From assembly GCF_000730565.1 (NCBI RefSeq), contig NZ_BBIQ01000017.1, forward strand, positions 47,514 through 111,513: a DNA stretch of 64,000 nucleotides, in the 5' to 3' direction. This DNA is from Pseudomonas fulva NBRC 16637 = DSM 17717. Its GTDB lineage: Bacteria > Pseudomonadota > Gammaproteobacteria > Pseudomonadales > Pseudomonadaceae. The translations under genes and the position numbers were made by a program. Under the pieces are notes generated by a model. It did no database searches. It was not told where the DNA came from and saw only the letters and a list, made by a program, of their open reading frames with translations. Shown piece by piece: positions 25,786 through 33,640 of the stretch; position 1 is the first letter of the stretch, and every line of letters begins with the position of its first letter.

Positions 25786-26274
25786 TTAGGCTTCGGTAGC
25801 GTACTTGGCCAGGCGTGGGTCGTTCTTCAGAACGGCCAGGGTGTTGCTGTGCACGGTTTCAGCATTGACATCGGCGCTGCTGAAGATCTGGTTGAAGTGA
25901 TCGTGGGTGACCGATGCGAAGTGCGCACGGTCTTCCGGCGCCACGCCCAGTACCACGGCGTAGGTGGTCAGTGCTTCACCCTGACCCATGGCCATGTCTT
26001 CGGAAAGCTCGTTCATCATGCCGTTCATGGCGAACCACGATTTGCCGCCGTAGGTCAGTGCAGACTTGGTGGAGCAGCCGTTGGTGCCGGAGGTCATGCC
26101 GAAGGTGGCGTTACCGGAAGTGCCGTTGGTGGTGGAAGCCAGGAAGTGTGCCGGAGTGCCGCGCTGGCCTTCGAACAGCATGTTGCCCCAGCCGCAATTC
26201 GGGCCGCCTGGCGCGTCGGCCATGGCGTTGAGCGAAGCGACGGTGAACAGAGTACCCAGAAGAATCCGTTTCAT
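25786..26274 (-). CDS. DUF3015 family periplasmic protein
   Basis: A 162-residue protein with signal peptide MKRILLGTLFTVASLNAMA. The mature start GGPNCGWGNMLFEGQRG is the typical DUF3015 opening; later segments include STTNGTSGNATFGMTSGTNGC and NELSEDMAMGQGEALTTYA. Two Cys could form a disulfide in the periplasm. It is paired with the DUF4105 gene downstream, an arrangement I associate with pseudomonads. The role is unknown. Confidence 0.9.
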   Translation of the reverse strand: MKRILLGTLFTVASLNAMADAPGGPNCGWGNMLFEGQRGTPAHFLASTTNGTSGNATFGMTSGTNGCSTKSALTYGGKSWFAMNGMMNELSEDMAMGQGEALTTYAVVLGVAPEDRAHFASVTHDHFNQIFSSADVNAETVHSNTLAVLKNDPRLAKYATEA

Positions 26275-26527
26275 AGCATTTATTCTCTATTTGACTTAAA
26301 CCAAGGGTCAGGTTTCTGGCAACTCGGGTGCCAGGTCGGGAAAGCATTTCACCCACCCGCGCAAGTTGGAGTTTAGGCATGTTCCAAAGGTTGCGTTACC
26401 GATTGCGAAAAATTTGCTTGTACAAGACACCGTCGCGCCTGCGACATAAATCCCGAGGAGCCTTGCAACCCGCGCGCAGGCAGCGCCAGAATGCTGCGTA
26501 TCTGCCCCGCCGAAGTAAGGAAACCCA

Positions 26528-28966
26528 ATGCCCGATCCTGTCGCTGCGCGCCTGCGTCTTGCGCCTGAAGCCCTCACCCGGCGTTTCTCTCCCGAGCAGT
26601 TTGCTTTCACCAATACCGACGATCTGGAGCCGTTTCGCGGCGTACTGGGCCAGGAGCGTGCTGTCGAGGCCCTGCAATTCGGCGTGGCCATGCCGCGCCC
26701 CGGCTACAACGTATACGTGATGGGCGAGCCCGGTACCGGCCGGTTCTCGTTCGTCAAGCGTTACCTCAAGGCGGAGGGCAAGCGTCAGCAGACCCCATCC
26801 GACTGGCTTTACGTCAACCATTTCGACGACACCCGCGAGCCGCGAGCCCTGGAATTGCCATCGGGCAGTGCCGGGGACTTCATCGCTGACATGAACGGGT
26901 TGATCGACAACTTGCTGGCGACATTCCCGGCCGTGTTCGAACACCCCTCGTACCAGCAGAAAAAAGGCGCCATCGACCGCGCCTTCAACCAGCGCTACGA
27001 CCGCGCGCTGGATGTGATCGAGCGCGCTTCGCTGGAAAAGGACGTGGCCTTGTACCGCGATGCCAGCAACGTGGCCTTCACGCCGATGGCAGACGGCAAG
27101 GCCCTGGATGAGGCCGAGTTCGCCCAGTTGCCTGAGCACGTGCGCGAACAGTTTCACGAAGACATCGCCCTGCTCGAGGAGCGTTTGAACGAAGAGCTGG
27201 CCAGCCTTCCGCAATGGAAGCGTGAGTCGAACAACCAGTTGCGCCAGCTCAACGAAGAAACCATTACCCTGGCACTTGAGCCTTTGCTCGCACCGCTGTC
27301 GGAAAAGTACGCCGAGAACGCTGCCGTGTGTGCCTACCTGCAATCGGTGCAACTGAACCTGTTGCGCACGGTGGTCGAGCAACTGGTCGAGGACAGCAAG
27401 ACAGACGCCGTGGCGCGCAAGATGCTCGAGGAGCAGTACGCACCCAGCCTGGTCGTGGGCCATCATCATGACGGCGGGGCGCCGGTGGTGTTCGAGCCGC
27501 ACCCGACCTACGACAACCTGTTCGGTCGCATCGAGTACAGCACCGACCAGGGCGCGCTCTACACGTCGTACCGGCAGTTGCGTCCGGGAGCCCTGCACCG
27601 GGCCAACGGCGGCTTCCTGATCCTGGAAGCCGAGAAAATGCTGGGTGAGCCCTTTGTCTGGGATGCGCTCAAGCGCGCCCTGCAATCGCGCAAGCTCAAG
27701 ATGGAGTCACCCTTGGGCGAGCTTGGCCGGGTGGCGACCGTCAGCCTTACCCCGCAGGTGATCCCGCTAAACGTCAAGCTGGTGATCATCGGCTCGCGTC
27801 AGTTGTATTACGCGCTGCAGGACCACGACCCGGACTTCCAGGAGATGTTCAGGGTGCTGGTGGATTTCGACGAAGACATGCCCATGGTCGACGAGAACCT
27901 GGAGCAGTTCGCCCAACTGCTGCGCACCCGTACCAACGAGGAGGGCATGGCGCCCTTGACCAGCGACGCCGTGGCCCGGCTAGCGACCTACAGCGCTCGC
28001 CTGGCTGAAAACCAGGCACGGCTCTCGGCCCGGATCGGCGACCTGTTCCAGCTGGTCAGCGAGGCCGACTTCATTCGTCAGCTGGCCAACGACGAAATGA
28101 CCGATGCTGGCCATATCGAACGTGCACTCAAGGCCAAGGCCACACGCACCGGGCGGGTCTCGCAGCGGGTGCTGGACGACATGCTGGCCGGCATCATCCT
28201 GATCGACACTCAGGGCGCGGCCATCGGCAAGTGCAATGGCCTGACCGTGCTGGAGGTGGGCGACTCGGCATTCGGCATGCCCGCGCGTATCTCGGCCACC
28301 GTGTACCCGGGCGGTAGCGGTATCGTCGACATCGAGCGCGAGGTAAACCTGGGCCAGCCTATCCACTCCAAGGGGGTGATGATCCTGACCGGCTACCTGG
28401 GCAGCCGCTATGCCCAGGAATTCCCGCTGGCGATCTCGGCCAGCATCGCCCTGGAGCAATCCTACGGTTACGTGGACGGCGACAGCGCCTCGCTAGGTGA
28501 GGCCTGCACGTTGATCTCGGCCCTTTCGCGCACCCCGCTCAAGCAGTGCTTCGCGATCACCGGTTCCATCAACCAGTTCGGTGAAGTGCAGGCTGTCGGG
28601 GGTGTGAACGAGAAGATCGAAGGGTTCTTCAGGCTCTGCGAAGCCCGTGGCCTGACCGGTGAGCAGGGGGTGATCATCCCGCGCGCCAACGTGGCCACGC
28701 TCATGCTCGACGAACGTGTGTTGCAGGCGGTCGAGAGTGGCACCTTCCATGTGTATGCGGTCAGCCAGGCAGATGAGGCGTTGAGCCTGCTGGTAGGCGA
28801 GGAGGCGGGTGTGCCTGACGAGAAAGGGCAGTTCACCGAGGGTAGCGTCAATGCACGCGTCGTCGAACGGCTGCGCGAGATTGCCGAGATGATCAGTGAG
28901 GAAGACATCGAGAAGGCGGAAAAGGAGCGCCTTGAAGAGGTGATCGCGCAAGCCAAGCCTGCTTGA
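26528..28966 (+). CDS. Lon-family protease with atypical AAA domain (LonB/YcbZ-like)
   Basis: An 812-residue cytosolic protein. The N-terminal AAA region has GEPGTGRFSFVKR at about residues 74-86, where the Walker A Lys is replaced by Arg. There is a long helical insert around 150-290, and GGFLILEAE in place of a Walker B Asp-Glu. The C-terminal Lon protease domain contains the catalytic Ser in DGDSASLGEA and the catalytic Lys in GGVNEKIEGFF. The Ser-Lys dyad is intact, so proteolysis is expected, while ATP use is doubtful. This is the YcbZ/LonC-like branch rather than classical Lon. A terminator follows. Confidence 0.92.
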   Translation: MPDPVAARLRLAPEALTRRFSPEQFAFTNTDDLEPFRGVLGQERAVEALQFGVAMPRPGYNVYVMGEPGTGRFSFVKRYLKAEGKRQQTPSDWLYVNHFDDTREPRALELPSGSAGDFIADMNGLIDNLLATFPAVFEHPSYQQKKGAIDRAFNQRYDRALDVIERASLEKDVALYRDASNVAFTPMADGKALDEAEFAQLPEHVREQFHEDIALLEERLNEELASLPQWKRESNNQLRQLNEETITLALEPLLAPLSEKYAENAAVCAYLQSVQLNLLRTVVEQLVEDSKTDAVARKMLEEQYAPSLVVGHHHDGGAPVVFEPHPTYDNLFGRIEYSTDQGALYTSYRQLRPGALHRANGGFLILEAEKMLGEPFVWDALKRALQSRKLKMESPLGELGRVATVSLTPQVIPLNVKLVIIGSRQLYYALQDHDPDFQEMFRVLVDFDEDMPMVDENLEQFAQLLRTRTNEEGMAPLTSDAVARLATYSARLAENQARLSARIGDLFQLVSEADFIRQLANDEMTDAGHIERALKAKATRTGRVSQRVLDDMLAGIILIDTQGAAIGKCNGLTVLEVGDSAFGMPARISATVYPGGSGIVDIEREVNLGQPIHSKGVMILTGYLGSRYAQEFPLAISASIALEQSYGYVDGDSASLGEACTLISALSRTPLKQCFAITGSINQFGEVQAVGGVNEKIEGFFRLCEARGLTGEQGVIIPRANVATLMLDERVLQAVESGTFHVYAVSQADEALSLLVGEEAGVPDEKGQFTEGSVNARVVERLREIAEMISEEDIEKAEKERLEEVIAQAKPA

Positions 28967-28972
28967 GTCAAG

Positions 28973-29016
28973 AAACCGGCGCTGGCGGCCAATGGCTACC
29001 GTTCGGCGCCGGTTTT
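28973..29016 (+). terminator. Terminator of the Lon-like gene
   Basis: A 9-bp stem AACCGGCGC/GCGCCGGTT with a 23-base loop ends in TTTT, starting about 7 bases after the stop codon. Confidence 0.75.
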
Positions 29017-29122
29017 CCATCTTGTGCTGACGCTCTTCTATGCTGAACCAAGGACGACATCAGTGTTCAGGATGAAGACAGCCCGTTTGCTGGGCTGAAC
29101 GGAGCTTTCGGAGGACGCGGCC

Positions 29123-29461
29123 ATGCGCAACCTCAGCCTTACACGTCAGTGCCTGGGCCTTGTGACCCGCATCGAATGCAGTATCCGGCCACTGGCTGGC
29201 GATACCGGTATGTGGACGCTGCTGTTCGCCGCCGGCATGGCCGGTGAGCAACCCTCGGCAGTAAAGGCCCAAGGGCCGTTTCACGGGCCGCAGGTGGCCG
29301 AGTCCGTGCTCAATGCCATCGTCGACAGCCTGACCCTGCACGGGTATCAGCTCAACGAAGACCCGCCCATCTGGTGCCTGCACCTGCAGGCGCAGTTGCG
29401 GCGCATGAACGGCGAGCGCACCAAAAACCTGGGCGACTACCAGTTCCATCCTGAGACCTGA
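29123..29461 (+). CDS. Conserved hypothetical protein, 112 residues
   Basis: Starts MRNLSLTRQCLGLVTRI with a GGAGG site about 9 bases upstream (around 29110). No signal peptide, although one mildly hydrophobic stretch (MWTLLFAAGMAG) is present. The C-terminal half (QLNEDPPIWCLHLQAQLRRMNGERTKN) is charged. Codon bias is typical of its neighbours. Not recognised beyond a likely Pseudomonas-wide hypothetical. It lies alone between the Lon-like gene's terminator and the UPF0114 gene. Confidence 0.7.
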   Translation: MRNLSLTRQCLGLVTRIECSIRPLAGDTGMWTLLFAAGMAGEQPSAVKAQGPFHGPQVAESVLNAIVDSLTLHGYQLNEDPPIWCLHLQAQLRRMNGERTKNLGDYQFHPET

Positions 29462-29553
29462 ACAGGCCGGGACGGTCATCCAGCTTTTGCTGCATGAGGC
29501 GGCTGGCTATACTCGCGGTCGTTTTTCCAGCCACCTACGAGTCCCCATCCTCC

Positions 29554-30042
29554 ATGGAACGTATTCTCGAAAATGCGATGTATGCCTCCCGCTGGCTGCT
29601 CGCCCCCATCTACTTCGGCCTGTCCCTGGGCCTGCTGGCCCTTGCGCTGAAATTCTTCCAGGAAGTGGTCCATGTCCTGCCCAACGTCTTTGCCTTGAGC
29701 GAAGCCGACCTGATCCTGGTGATCCTGTCGCTGATCGATATGTCGCTGGTCGGCGGGCTGTTGGTCATGGTGATGATTTCCGGCTATGAGAACTTCGTTT
29801 CGCAGCTGGATATCGACGAGAGCAAGGAAAAGCTCAACTGGCTCGGCAAGATGGACTCCTCCTCGCTGAAGATGAAGGTGGCTGCGTCGATCGTGGCCAT
29901 CTCGTCCATCCACCTGTTGCGGGTGTTCATGGATGCCCAGAACATCTCCACCGATTACCTGATGTGGTACGTCATCATCCACATGACCTTCGTGGTCTCG
30001 GCGTTCTGCATGGGTTACCTGGACAAGCTCACCAAGCACTAG
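29554..30042 (+). CDS. UPF0114 (YqhA/TIGR00645) inner-membrane protein
   Basis: A 162-residue integral membrane protein with about three to four helices: WLLAPIYFGLSLGLLALALK, LILVILSLIDMSLVGGLLVMV, a helix around VAASIVAISSIHLLRVF, and LMWYVIIHMTFVVSAFCMGY. The family N-terminus MERILENAMYASRW fixes the start at 29554, 20 codons inside a longer frame. Function unknown; the family is widespread in proteobacteria. Confidence 0.9.
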   Translation: MERILENAMYASRWLLAPIYFGLSLGLLALALKFFQEVVHVLPNVFALSEADLILVILSLIDMSLVGGLLVMVMISGYENFVSQLDIDESKEKLNWLGKMDSSSLKMKVAASIVAISSIHLLRVFMDAQNISTDYLMWYVIIHMTFVVSAFCMGYLDKLTKH

Positions 30043-30052
30043 CCTCGACTTC

Positions 30053-30083
30053 AGCTGCACGCGGGGGTCTGCCGCGTGCAGCT
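30053..30083. repeat. Perfect 12-bp inverted repeat (hairpin) without T run
   Basis: AGCTGCACGCGG and CCGCGTGCAGCT form a perfect 12-bp stem with a 7-base loop, directly after the UPF0114 stop and 81 bases before the FKBP start. No U tract follows, so it is either a factor-dependent terminator, an RNA-stabilising hairpin or a protein site. Confidence 0.7.
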
Positions 30084-30163
30084 AGGTGCCTCTCGATATG
30101 CTAGGCTGCTCGCCCTTTTCATCAAGGGCGTGGCTGCGCTGCGCCCTGCAGTGGAGCATGACA

Positions 30164-30781
30164 ATGTCCGAGATCAACCTGTCTACCGACGAAACCCGCG
30201 TCAGCTACGGCATCGGCCGTCAGCTGGGTGGCCAGCTGCGCGACAACCCGCCGCCAGGGGTGAGCCTGGAAGCGATCGTGGCCGGCCTGACCGACGCCTT
30301 CAACGGTGCAGACAGCCGCGTCAGCGAGGCCGATCTGTCGGCCAGCTTCCAGGTTATCCGTGAAGTGATGCAAGCCCAGGCAGCCGCCAAGGCCGAGGCT
30401 GCAGCGGCTGCCGGCAAGCAGTTCTTGGCCGACAACGCCAAGCGCGACGGCATCGTCACCCTGGATTCGGGCTTGCAGTACGAAGCGCTGAACACCGGTG
30501 AAGGCGCCAAGCCATCGCGCGAAGACCAGGTGCGTGTGCACTACCACGGCACCCTGATCGACGGCACCGTGTTCGACAGCTCGTACGATCGTGGTCAGCC
30601 GGCCGAATTCCCGGTTGGGGGCGTGATCGCAGGTTGGACCGAAGCCCTGCAATTGATGAGCGCCGGCAGCAAGTGGCGCCTGTATGTGCCAAGCGAATTG
30701 GCCTACGGTGCCCAGGGTGTCGGCAGCATCCCGCCGCACAGCGTACTGGTGTTCGACGTCGAATTGCTCGACGTTCTGTAA
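30164..30781 (+). CDS. FKBP-type peptidyl-prolyl isomerase, FklB-like
   Basis: A 205-residue cytosolic isomerase. The N-terminal dimerisation domain starts MSEINLSTDETRVSYGIGRQ and continues through an Ala-rich helix (VMQAQAAAKAEAAAAAG). The C-terminal FKBP domain has VRVHYHGTLIDGTVFDSSYD, GWTEALQLMSAGSKW and VPSELAYGAQG, ending FDVELLDV. There is no signal peptide, which fits FklB rather than periplasmic FkpA. The start 30164 has GTGGAG 7 bases upstream, better placed than ATG 30158. A short GC hairpin follows the stop. Confidence 0.93.
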   Translation: MSEINLSTDETRVSYGIGRQLGGQLRDNPPPGVSLEAIVAGLTDAFNGADSRVSEADLSASFQVIREVMQAQAAAKAEAAAAAGKQFLADNAKRDGIVTLDSGLQYEALNTGEGAKPSREDQVRVHYHGTLIDGTVFDSSYDRGQPAEFPVGGVIAGWTEALQLMSAGSKWRLYVPSELAYGAQGVGSIPPHSVLVFDVELLDVL

Positions 30782-30789
30782 TACCGCTG

Positions 30790-30809
30790 GGGCCGCATTG
30801 CGGCCCTTT
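30790..30809 (+). terminator. Short terminator after the FKBP gene
   Basis: A 7-bp stem GGGCCGC/GCGGCCC with a 3-base loop is followed by TTTCCC, about 10 bases after the stop. The T run is short, so this is a modest call. Confidence 0.55.
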
Positions 30810-30827
30810 CCCAGCTCGCCAGATGTG

Positions 30828-31073
30828 TCAGTTCCAGTCTGTCCCCATCGGGCGCAACGCCCGTGCGTAGCAGAACAGAAACAGGTTGCGCACCAGCTCC
30901 TTCAGTACCCCAGGCTCATTCGAATTCAGCCCGCGCAGGTCCAGGTCGCCCTGGTCGCGCAGTTCATCCAGCGCCTCTGCTTCGAGCACCGCGCACACCT
31001 CACCGGTCTCCCGATGAAGAATGCGCAGGTATGGGTGAGGGCGGTCCAGCCAGGCATCGATCAGATAAGTCAT
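30828..31073 (-). CDS. Small protein of the PA4570 type, probably iron-regulated
   Basis: An 81-residue soluble protein, MTYLIDAWLDRPHPYLRILH, with AGGAG 7 bases upstream of ATG 31073. It is rich in Leu, Arg and Glu, with one Cys in EVCAVLE and another in FLFCYAR, and has no signal peptide or membrane segment. I recall a homologue beside the rplU region of P. aeruginosa (PA4570) reported as induced by iron starvation. The Fur-box-like site directly upstream here supports the same control. Biochemical function is unknown. Confidence 0.8.
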   Translation of the reverse strand: MTYLIDAWLDRPHPYLRILHRETGEVCAVLEAEALDELRDQGDLDLRGLNSNEPGVLKELVRNLFLFCYARALRPMGTDWN

Positions 31074-31101
31074 GACTATTCTCCTTGGATAACTTTCCAA
31101 T

Positions 31102-31120
31102 GAGAATAATTCTTATTATC
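31102..31120 (-). promoter_or_regulatory. Fur box upstream of the PA4570-like gene
   Basis: On the minus strand the 19-mer GATAATAAGAATTATTCTC matches the Fur consensus GATAATGATAATCATTATC at 15 of 19 positions. It lies 29 bases upstream of the ATG at 31073, inside the likely promoter, and predicts repression in iron-replete cells. Confidence 0.8.
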
Positions 31121-31156
31121 AAAATAGCAAGAACCAATTGGCGGATCTGGATGAAA

Positions 31157-31498
31157 TCAGACCTTGCGCACGAATTCCGATTTCAGCTTCATCGCGCCAA
31201 TACCGTCGATCTTGCAGTCGATATCGTGGTCACCGTCGCACAGGCGGATGTTCTTGACCTTGGTGCCGACCTTGACCACCAGGGACGAGCCCTTGACCTT
31301 CAAGTCCTTGATCACGGTCACGGTGTCGCCGTCCTGTAGCACATTGCCGACGGAATCTTTTTTCACCACGTCGTCATTGGCAGATTCGGCTTCGCCGCTG
31401 GCCGACCACTCGTGGGCACATTCAGGGCAGATCAGCTGCGTGCCATCCTCGTAGGTGTATTCGGAATTGCATTTGGGGCAGGGTGGCAACGTACTCAC
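31157..31498 (-). CDS. PhnA/YjdM family zinc-ribbon protein
   Basis: A 113-residue cytosolic protein. The N-terminal zinc ribbon has two CxxC-type pairs (PPCPKCNSEY and LICPECAHEW). The C-terminal PhnA domain has NVLQDGDTVTVIKDLKVKG and VGTKVKNIRL. The start is GTG 31498 with GAGG 7 bases upstream. The family was named for alkylphosphonate use but is not a proven phosphonatase; the role is unsettled. It shares an intergenic region with neither phosphonate nor phosphate genes here. Confidence 0.92.
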   Translation of the reverse strand: MSTLPPCPKCNSEYTYEDGTQLICPECAHEWSASGEAESANDDVVKKDSVGNVLQDGDTVTVIKDLKVKGSSLVVKVGTKVKNIRLCDGDHDIDCKIDGIGAMKLKSEFVRKV

Positions 31499-31627
31499 TT
31501 GGGTTCCTCGAACAGACAGGCGGAAAAAGCCGCCATTGTAGAAGGTCTGGTTTCAGAAGTGATTATGTCCGGACAAAAGTCCGCAGCGGTTCGAGGGACG
31601 AACCGCGTGTGGGGAAGGGACGTGCCG

Positions 31628-32596
31628 TTAGTGAGTGCGTGCGACGGCGAACTGGCTGAGTTCGACCAGCGCATCCCGGTATTCGCTGGCAGGGAGCACT
31701 TCCAGGCACTCGATGGCGCGCTTGACGTAATCCTGCGCCAGGGCTGCGGTGTACTTGAGCGCACCCGATGCCTCTACCGCAGCGCGGATCTGCTCCAGGT
31801 CTTCAAGGCCGCCTTTCTGGATGGCCTGGCGTACCAGTGCTGCTTGCTCGGCAGTGCCCTCGCGCATGGTGTAGATCAAGGGCAGGGTGGGCTTGCCCTC
31901 GGCCAGGTCGTCGCCCACGTTCTTGCCCAGTGCCTCGGCGTCACCTTCATAGTCGAGCAGGTCGTCGACCAACTGGAAAGCCACGCCCAGGTGGTCACCG
32001 AACATGCGCAAGGCCTCGCGCTGGGCATCGGAAGCCTGGGCCAGGGCCGCAGCACTGTGGGTGGAGGCTTCGAACAGCATGGCGGTCTTGCCGCGGATGA
32101 CGTCCATGTAGACGTCCTCGGTGGTGCTGGCGTCGCGAACCCGCGACAGCTGCAGCACTTCACCCTCGGCAATGACCCGGGTCGCCCTGGACAGGATCTG
32201 CATGACCGGCATCGACCCCAGCTCGACCATCATCTCGAACGAGCGGGAATAGAGGAAATCACCGACCAGCACGCTTGGGGCGTTGCCCCACAGGGCGTTG
32301 GCCGTGGAGCGGCCGCGGCGCATGCCCGACATGTCGACCACGTCATCGTGCAGCAGGGTGGCGGTGTGCAGGAATTCGATGGTTGCCGCCAGCAGCCGCA
32401 GGTCGTCGCCCCGGTGGCCCAGGGCCTTGCCGCACAGCAACACCAGCAATGGGCGCAGGCGCTTGCCACCGGCCGACGTGATATAGTCGCCGATCTTCGA
32501 TACCAGCGGCACGCGCGAGGTCAGCTGCTTCTTGATGATCTCGTCGACGGCGCTGAAATCGTCAGCCACCGCACGGTAGAAGGTTTGGGGTTGCAT
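31628..32596 (-). CDS. ispB: Octaprenyl diphosphate synthase
   Basis: A 322-residue trans-prenyltransferase that makes the ubiquinone side chain from FPP and IPP. The first Asp-rich motif is LLHDDVVDMSGMRRG, the second QLVDDLLDYEGD. GGKRLRPLL binds IPP. The length is typical. ATG 32596 has GGAG 7 bases upstream. It diverges from rplU across about 240 bases, an order seen in many gammaproteobacteria. Chain length (C40 versus C45) cannot be decided from sequence; pseudomonads make UQ-9, so the product may be nonaprenyl diphosphate. Confidence 0.95.
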   Translation of the reverse strand: MQPQTFYRAVADDFSAVDEIIKKQLTSRVPLVSKIGDYITSAGGKRLRPLLVLLCGKALGHRGDDLRLLAATIEFLHTATLLHDDVVDMSGMRRGRSTANALWGNAPSVLVGDFLYSRSFEMMVELGSMPVMQILSRATRVIAEGEVLQLSRVRDASTTEDVYMDVIRGKTAMLFEASTHSAAALAQASDAQREALRMFGDHLGVAFQLVDDLLDYEGDAEALGKNVGDDLAEGKPTLPLIYTMREGTAEQAALVRQAIQKGGLEDLEQIRAAVEASGALKYTAALAQDYVKRAIECLEVLPASEYRDALVELSQFAVARTH

Positions 32597-32681
32597 CGGC
32601 TGCTCCAGTGAGGTTGCGCGGCATGCTAGGTTGCGGGTCCCGGTGTGTCAAGGCACGGTGCCAGTCGGTCGGGCGCTGCAC

Positions 32682-32710
32682 TTGCAAGCAAAACCTGTGT
32701 TGCGTACAAT
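32682..32710 (+). promoter_or_regulatory. Sigma-70 promoter of rplU-rpmA
   Basis: TTGCAA (32682-32687), a 17-base spacer and TACAAT (32705-32710) form a good sigma-70 promoter about 130 bases before rplU. The leader between is untranslated. Confidence 0.7.
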
Positions 32711-32840
32711 CGCGCACCCTAACTTCCTGGGCAGCACCTGCCTTACGCAATTGCGCCGGGCCGTTCCAGCCCTGTGCAGCCATGCCAGCCAATACTCATC
32801 ATATAAAGCGCTGGGTGAGCAGGATTATCGGAGAAATACC

Positions 32841-33155
32841 ATGTCTTACGCAGTAATCGTTACCGGCGGCAAGCAGTACAAAGTCGCTGAAGGTGAATTC
32901 CTCAAGGTCGAGAAACTGGAAGTCGCCACTGGCGAATCCGTGACTTTCGATCGCGTTCTGCTGGTCGCCAACGGTGAAGAAGTCACCATCGGTGCTCCAG
33001 TTGTTGCTGGCGCTAAAGTAGTGGCCGAAGTCGTTTCGCAAGGCCGCCACGACAAGGTTCGCATCATCAAGTTCCGTCGTCGTAAGCACCACATGAAGCG
33101 CATGGGCCACCGCCAGTGGTTCACCGAGATCAAAATCACCGGCATCCAGGCTTAA
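32841..33155 (+). CDS. rplU: 50S ribosomal protein L21
   Basis: A 104-residue large-subunit protein. MSYAVIVTGGKQYKVAEGE opens it and KFRRRKHHMKRMGHRQ is the conserved basic RNA-binding stretch near the end. The start 32841 has a GGAG site upstream; a longer in-frame extension from 32631 crosses the promoter and is rejected. It is co-transcribed with rpmA 38 bases downstream. Confidence 0.98.
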   Translation: MSYAVIVTGGKQYKVAEGEFLKVEKLEVATGESVTFDRVLLVANGEEVTIGAPVVAGAKVVAEVVSQGRHDKVRIIKFRRRKHHMKRMGHRQWFTEIKITGIQA

Positions 33156-33193
33156 TCCCCTAGATCCCCTGAATTTATTTGGAGAATTGAACC

Positions 33194-33451
33194 ATGGCTC
33201 ACAAGAAGGCTGGTGGTAGTACTCGTAACGGTCGCGACTCAGAATCGAAACGCCTTGGCGTGAAGATGTATGGCGGCCAGGTTATCAAGCCAGGCAACAT
33301 CATCGTCCGCCAGCGCGGCACCGAATTCCACCCAGGCTACGGCGTGGGCATCGGTAAAGATCACACCCTGTTCGCCAAGATCGAAGGCGTGATCAAGTTC
33401 GAGAAGAAAGGCGAGTTCAACCGCCGTTACGTGAGCATCGTCGCAGCCTAA
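33194..33451 (+). CDS. rpmA: 50S ribosomal protein L27
   Basis: An 85-residue protein, MAHKKAGGSTRNGRDSES, whose flexible N-terminus reaches the peptidyl-transferase centre. GGQVIKPGNIIVRQRGT and GYGVGIGKDHTLF are family-typical. A GGAG site precedes it. A strong terminator follows the stop. Confidence 0.98.
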   Translation: MAHKKAGGSTRNGRDSESKRLGVKMYGGQVIKPGNIIVRQRGTEFHPGYGVGIGKDHTLFAKIEGVIKFEKKGEFNRRYVSIVAA

Positions 33452-33469
33452 TCGCGACGTCGCTCCAGA

Positions 33470-33496
33470 AGCCCCGTCATGCGACGGGGCTTTTTC
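33470..33496 (+). terminator. Terminator of rplU-rpmA
   Basis: A 7-bp stem GCCCCGT/ACGGGGC is followed by five T, about 20 bases after rpmA. Confidence 0.93.
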
Positions 33497-33504
33497 GTTT
33501 GTGG

Positions 33505-33594
33505 TGAGCCTCTTGCAAAGCTGTTTGTATGGGTTGCCGGCGTGGGTTTCTACGGTCGTACGGGGCCGCCGCGCTCATTTTTGCAAGAGCCTCA
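33505..33594. repeat. Imperfect 15-bp inverted repeat flanking a 60-base core
   Basis: TGAGCCTCTTGCAAA (33505-33519) and the inverse TTTGCAAGAGCCTCA (33580-33594) pair at 14 of 15 positions around a 60-base spacer. It lies between the rpmA terminator and obgE. The layout resembles a short palindromic intergenic element; there is no coding content and no target-site duplication I can see. Confidence 0.55.
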
Positions 33595-33640
33595 TGTTTA
33601 TCAGTGTTCAACTCGTCGGAAGGCGAGAGGCGGTTTTTGA

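Noticed and set aside
26396..27685. A 429-codon minus-strand frame inside the Lon-like gene
   Set aside because: Shadow frame with no domain features, overlapping a gene with an intact Ser-Lys protease.
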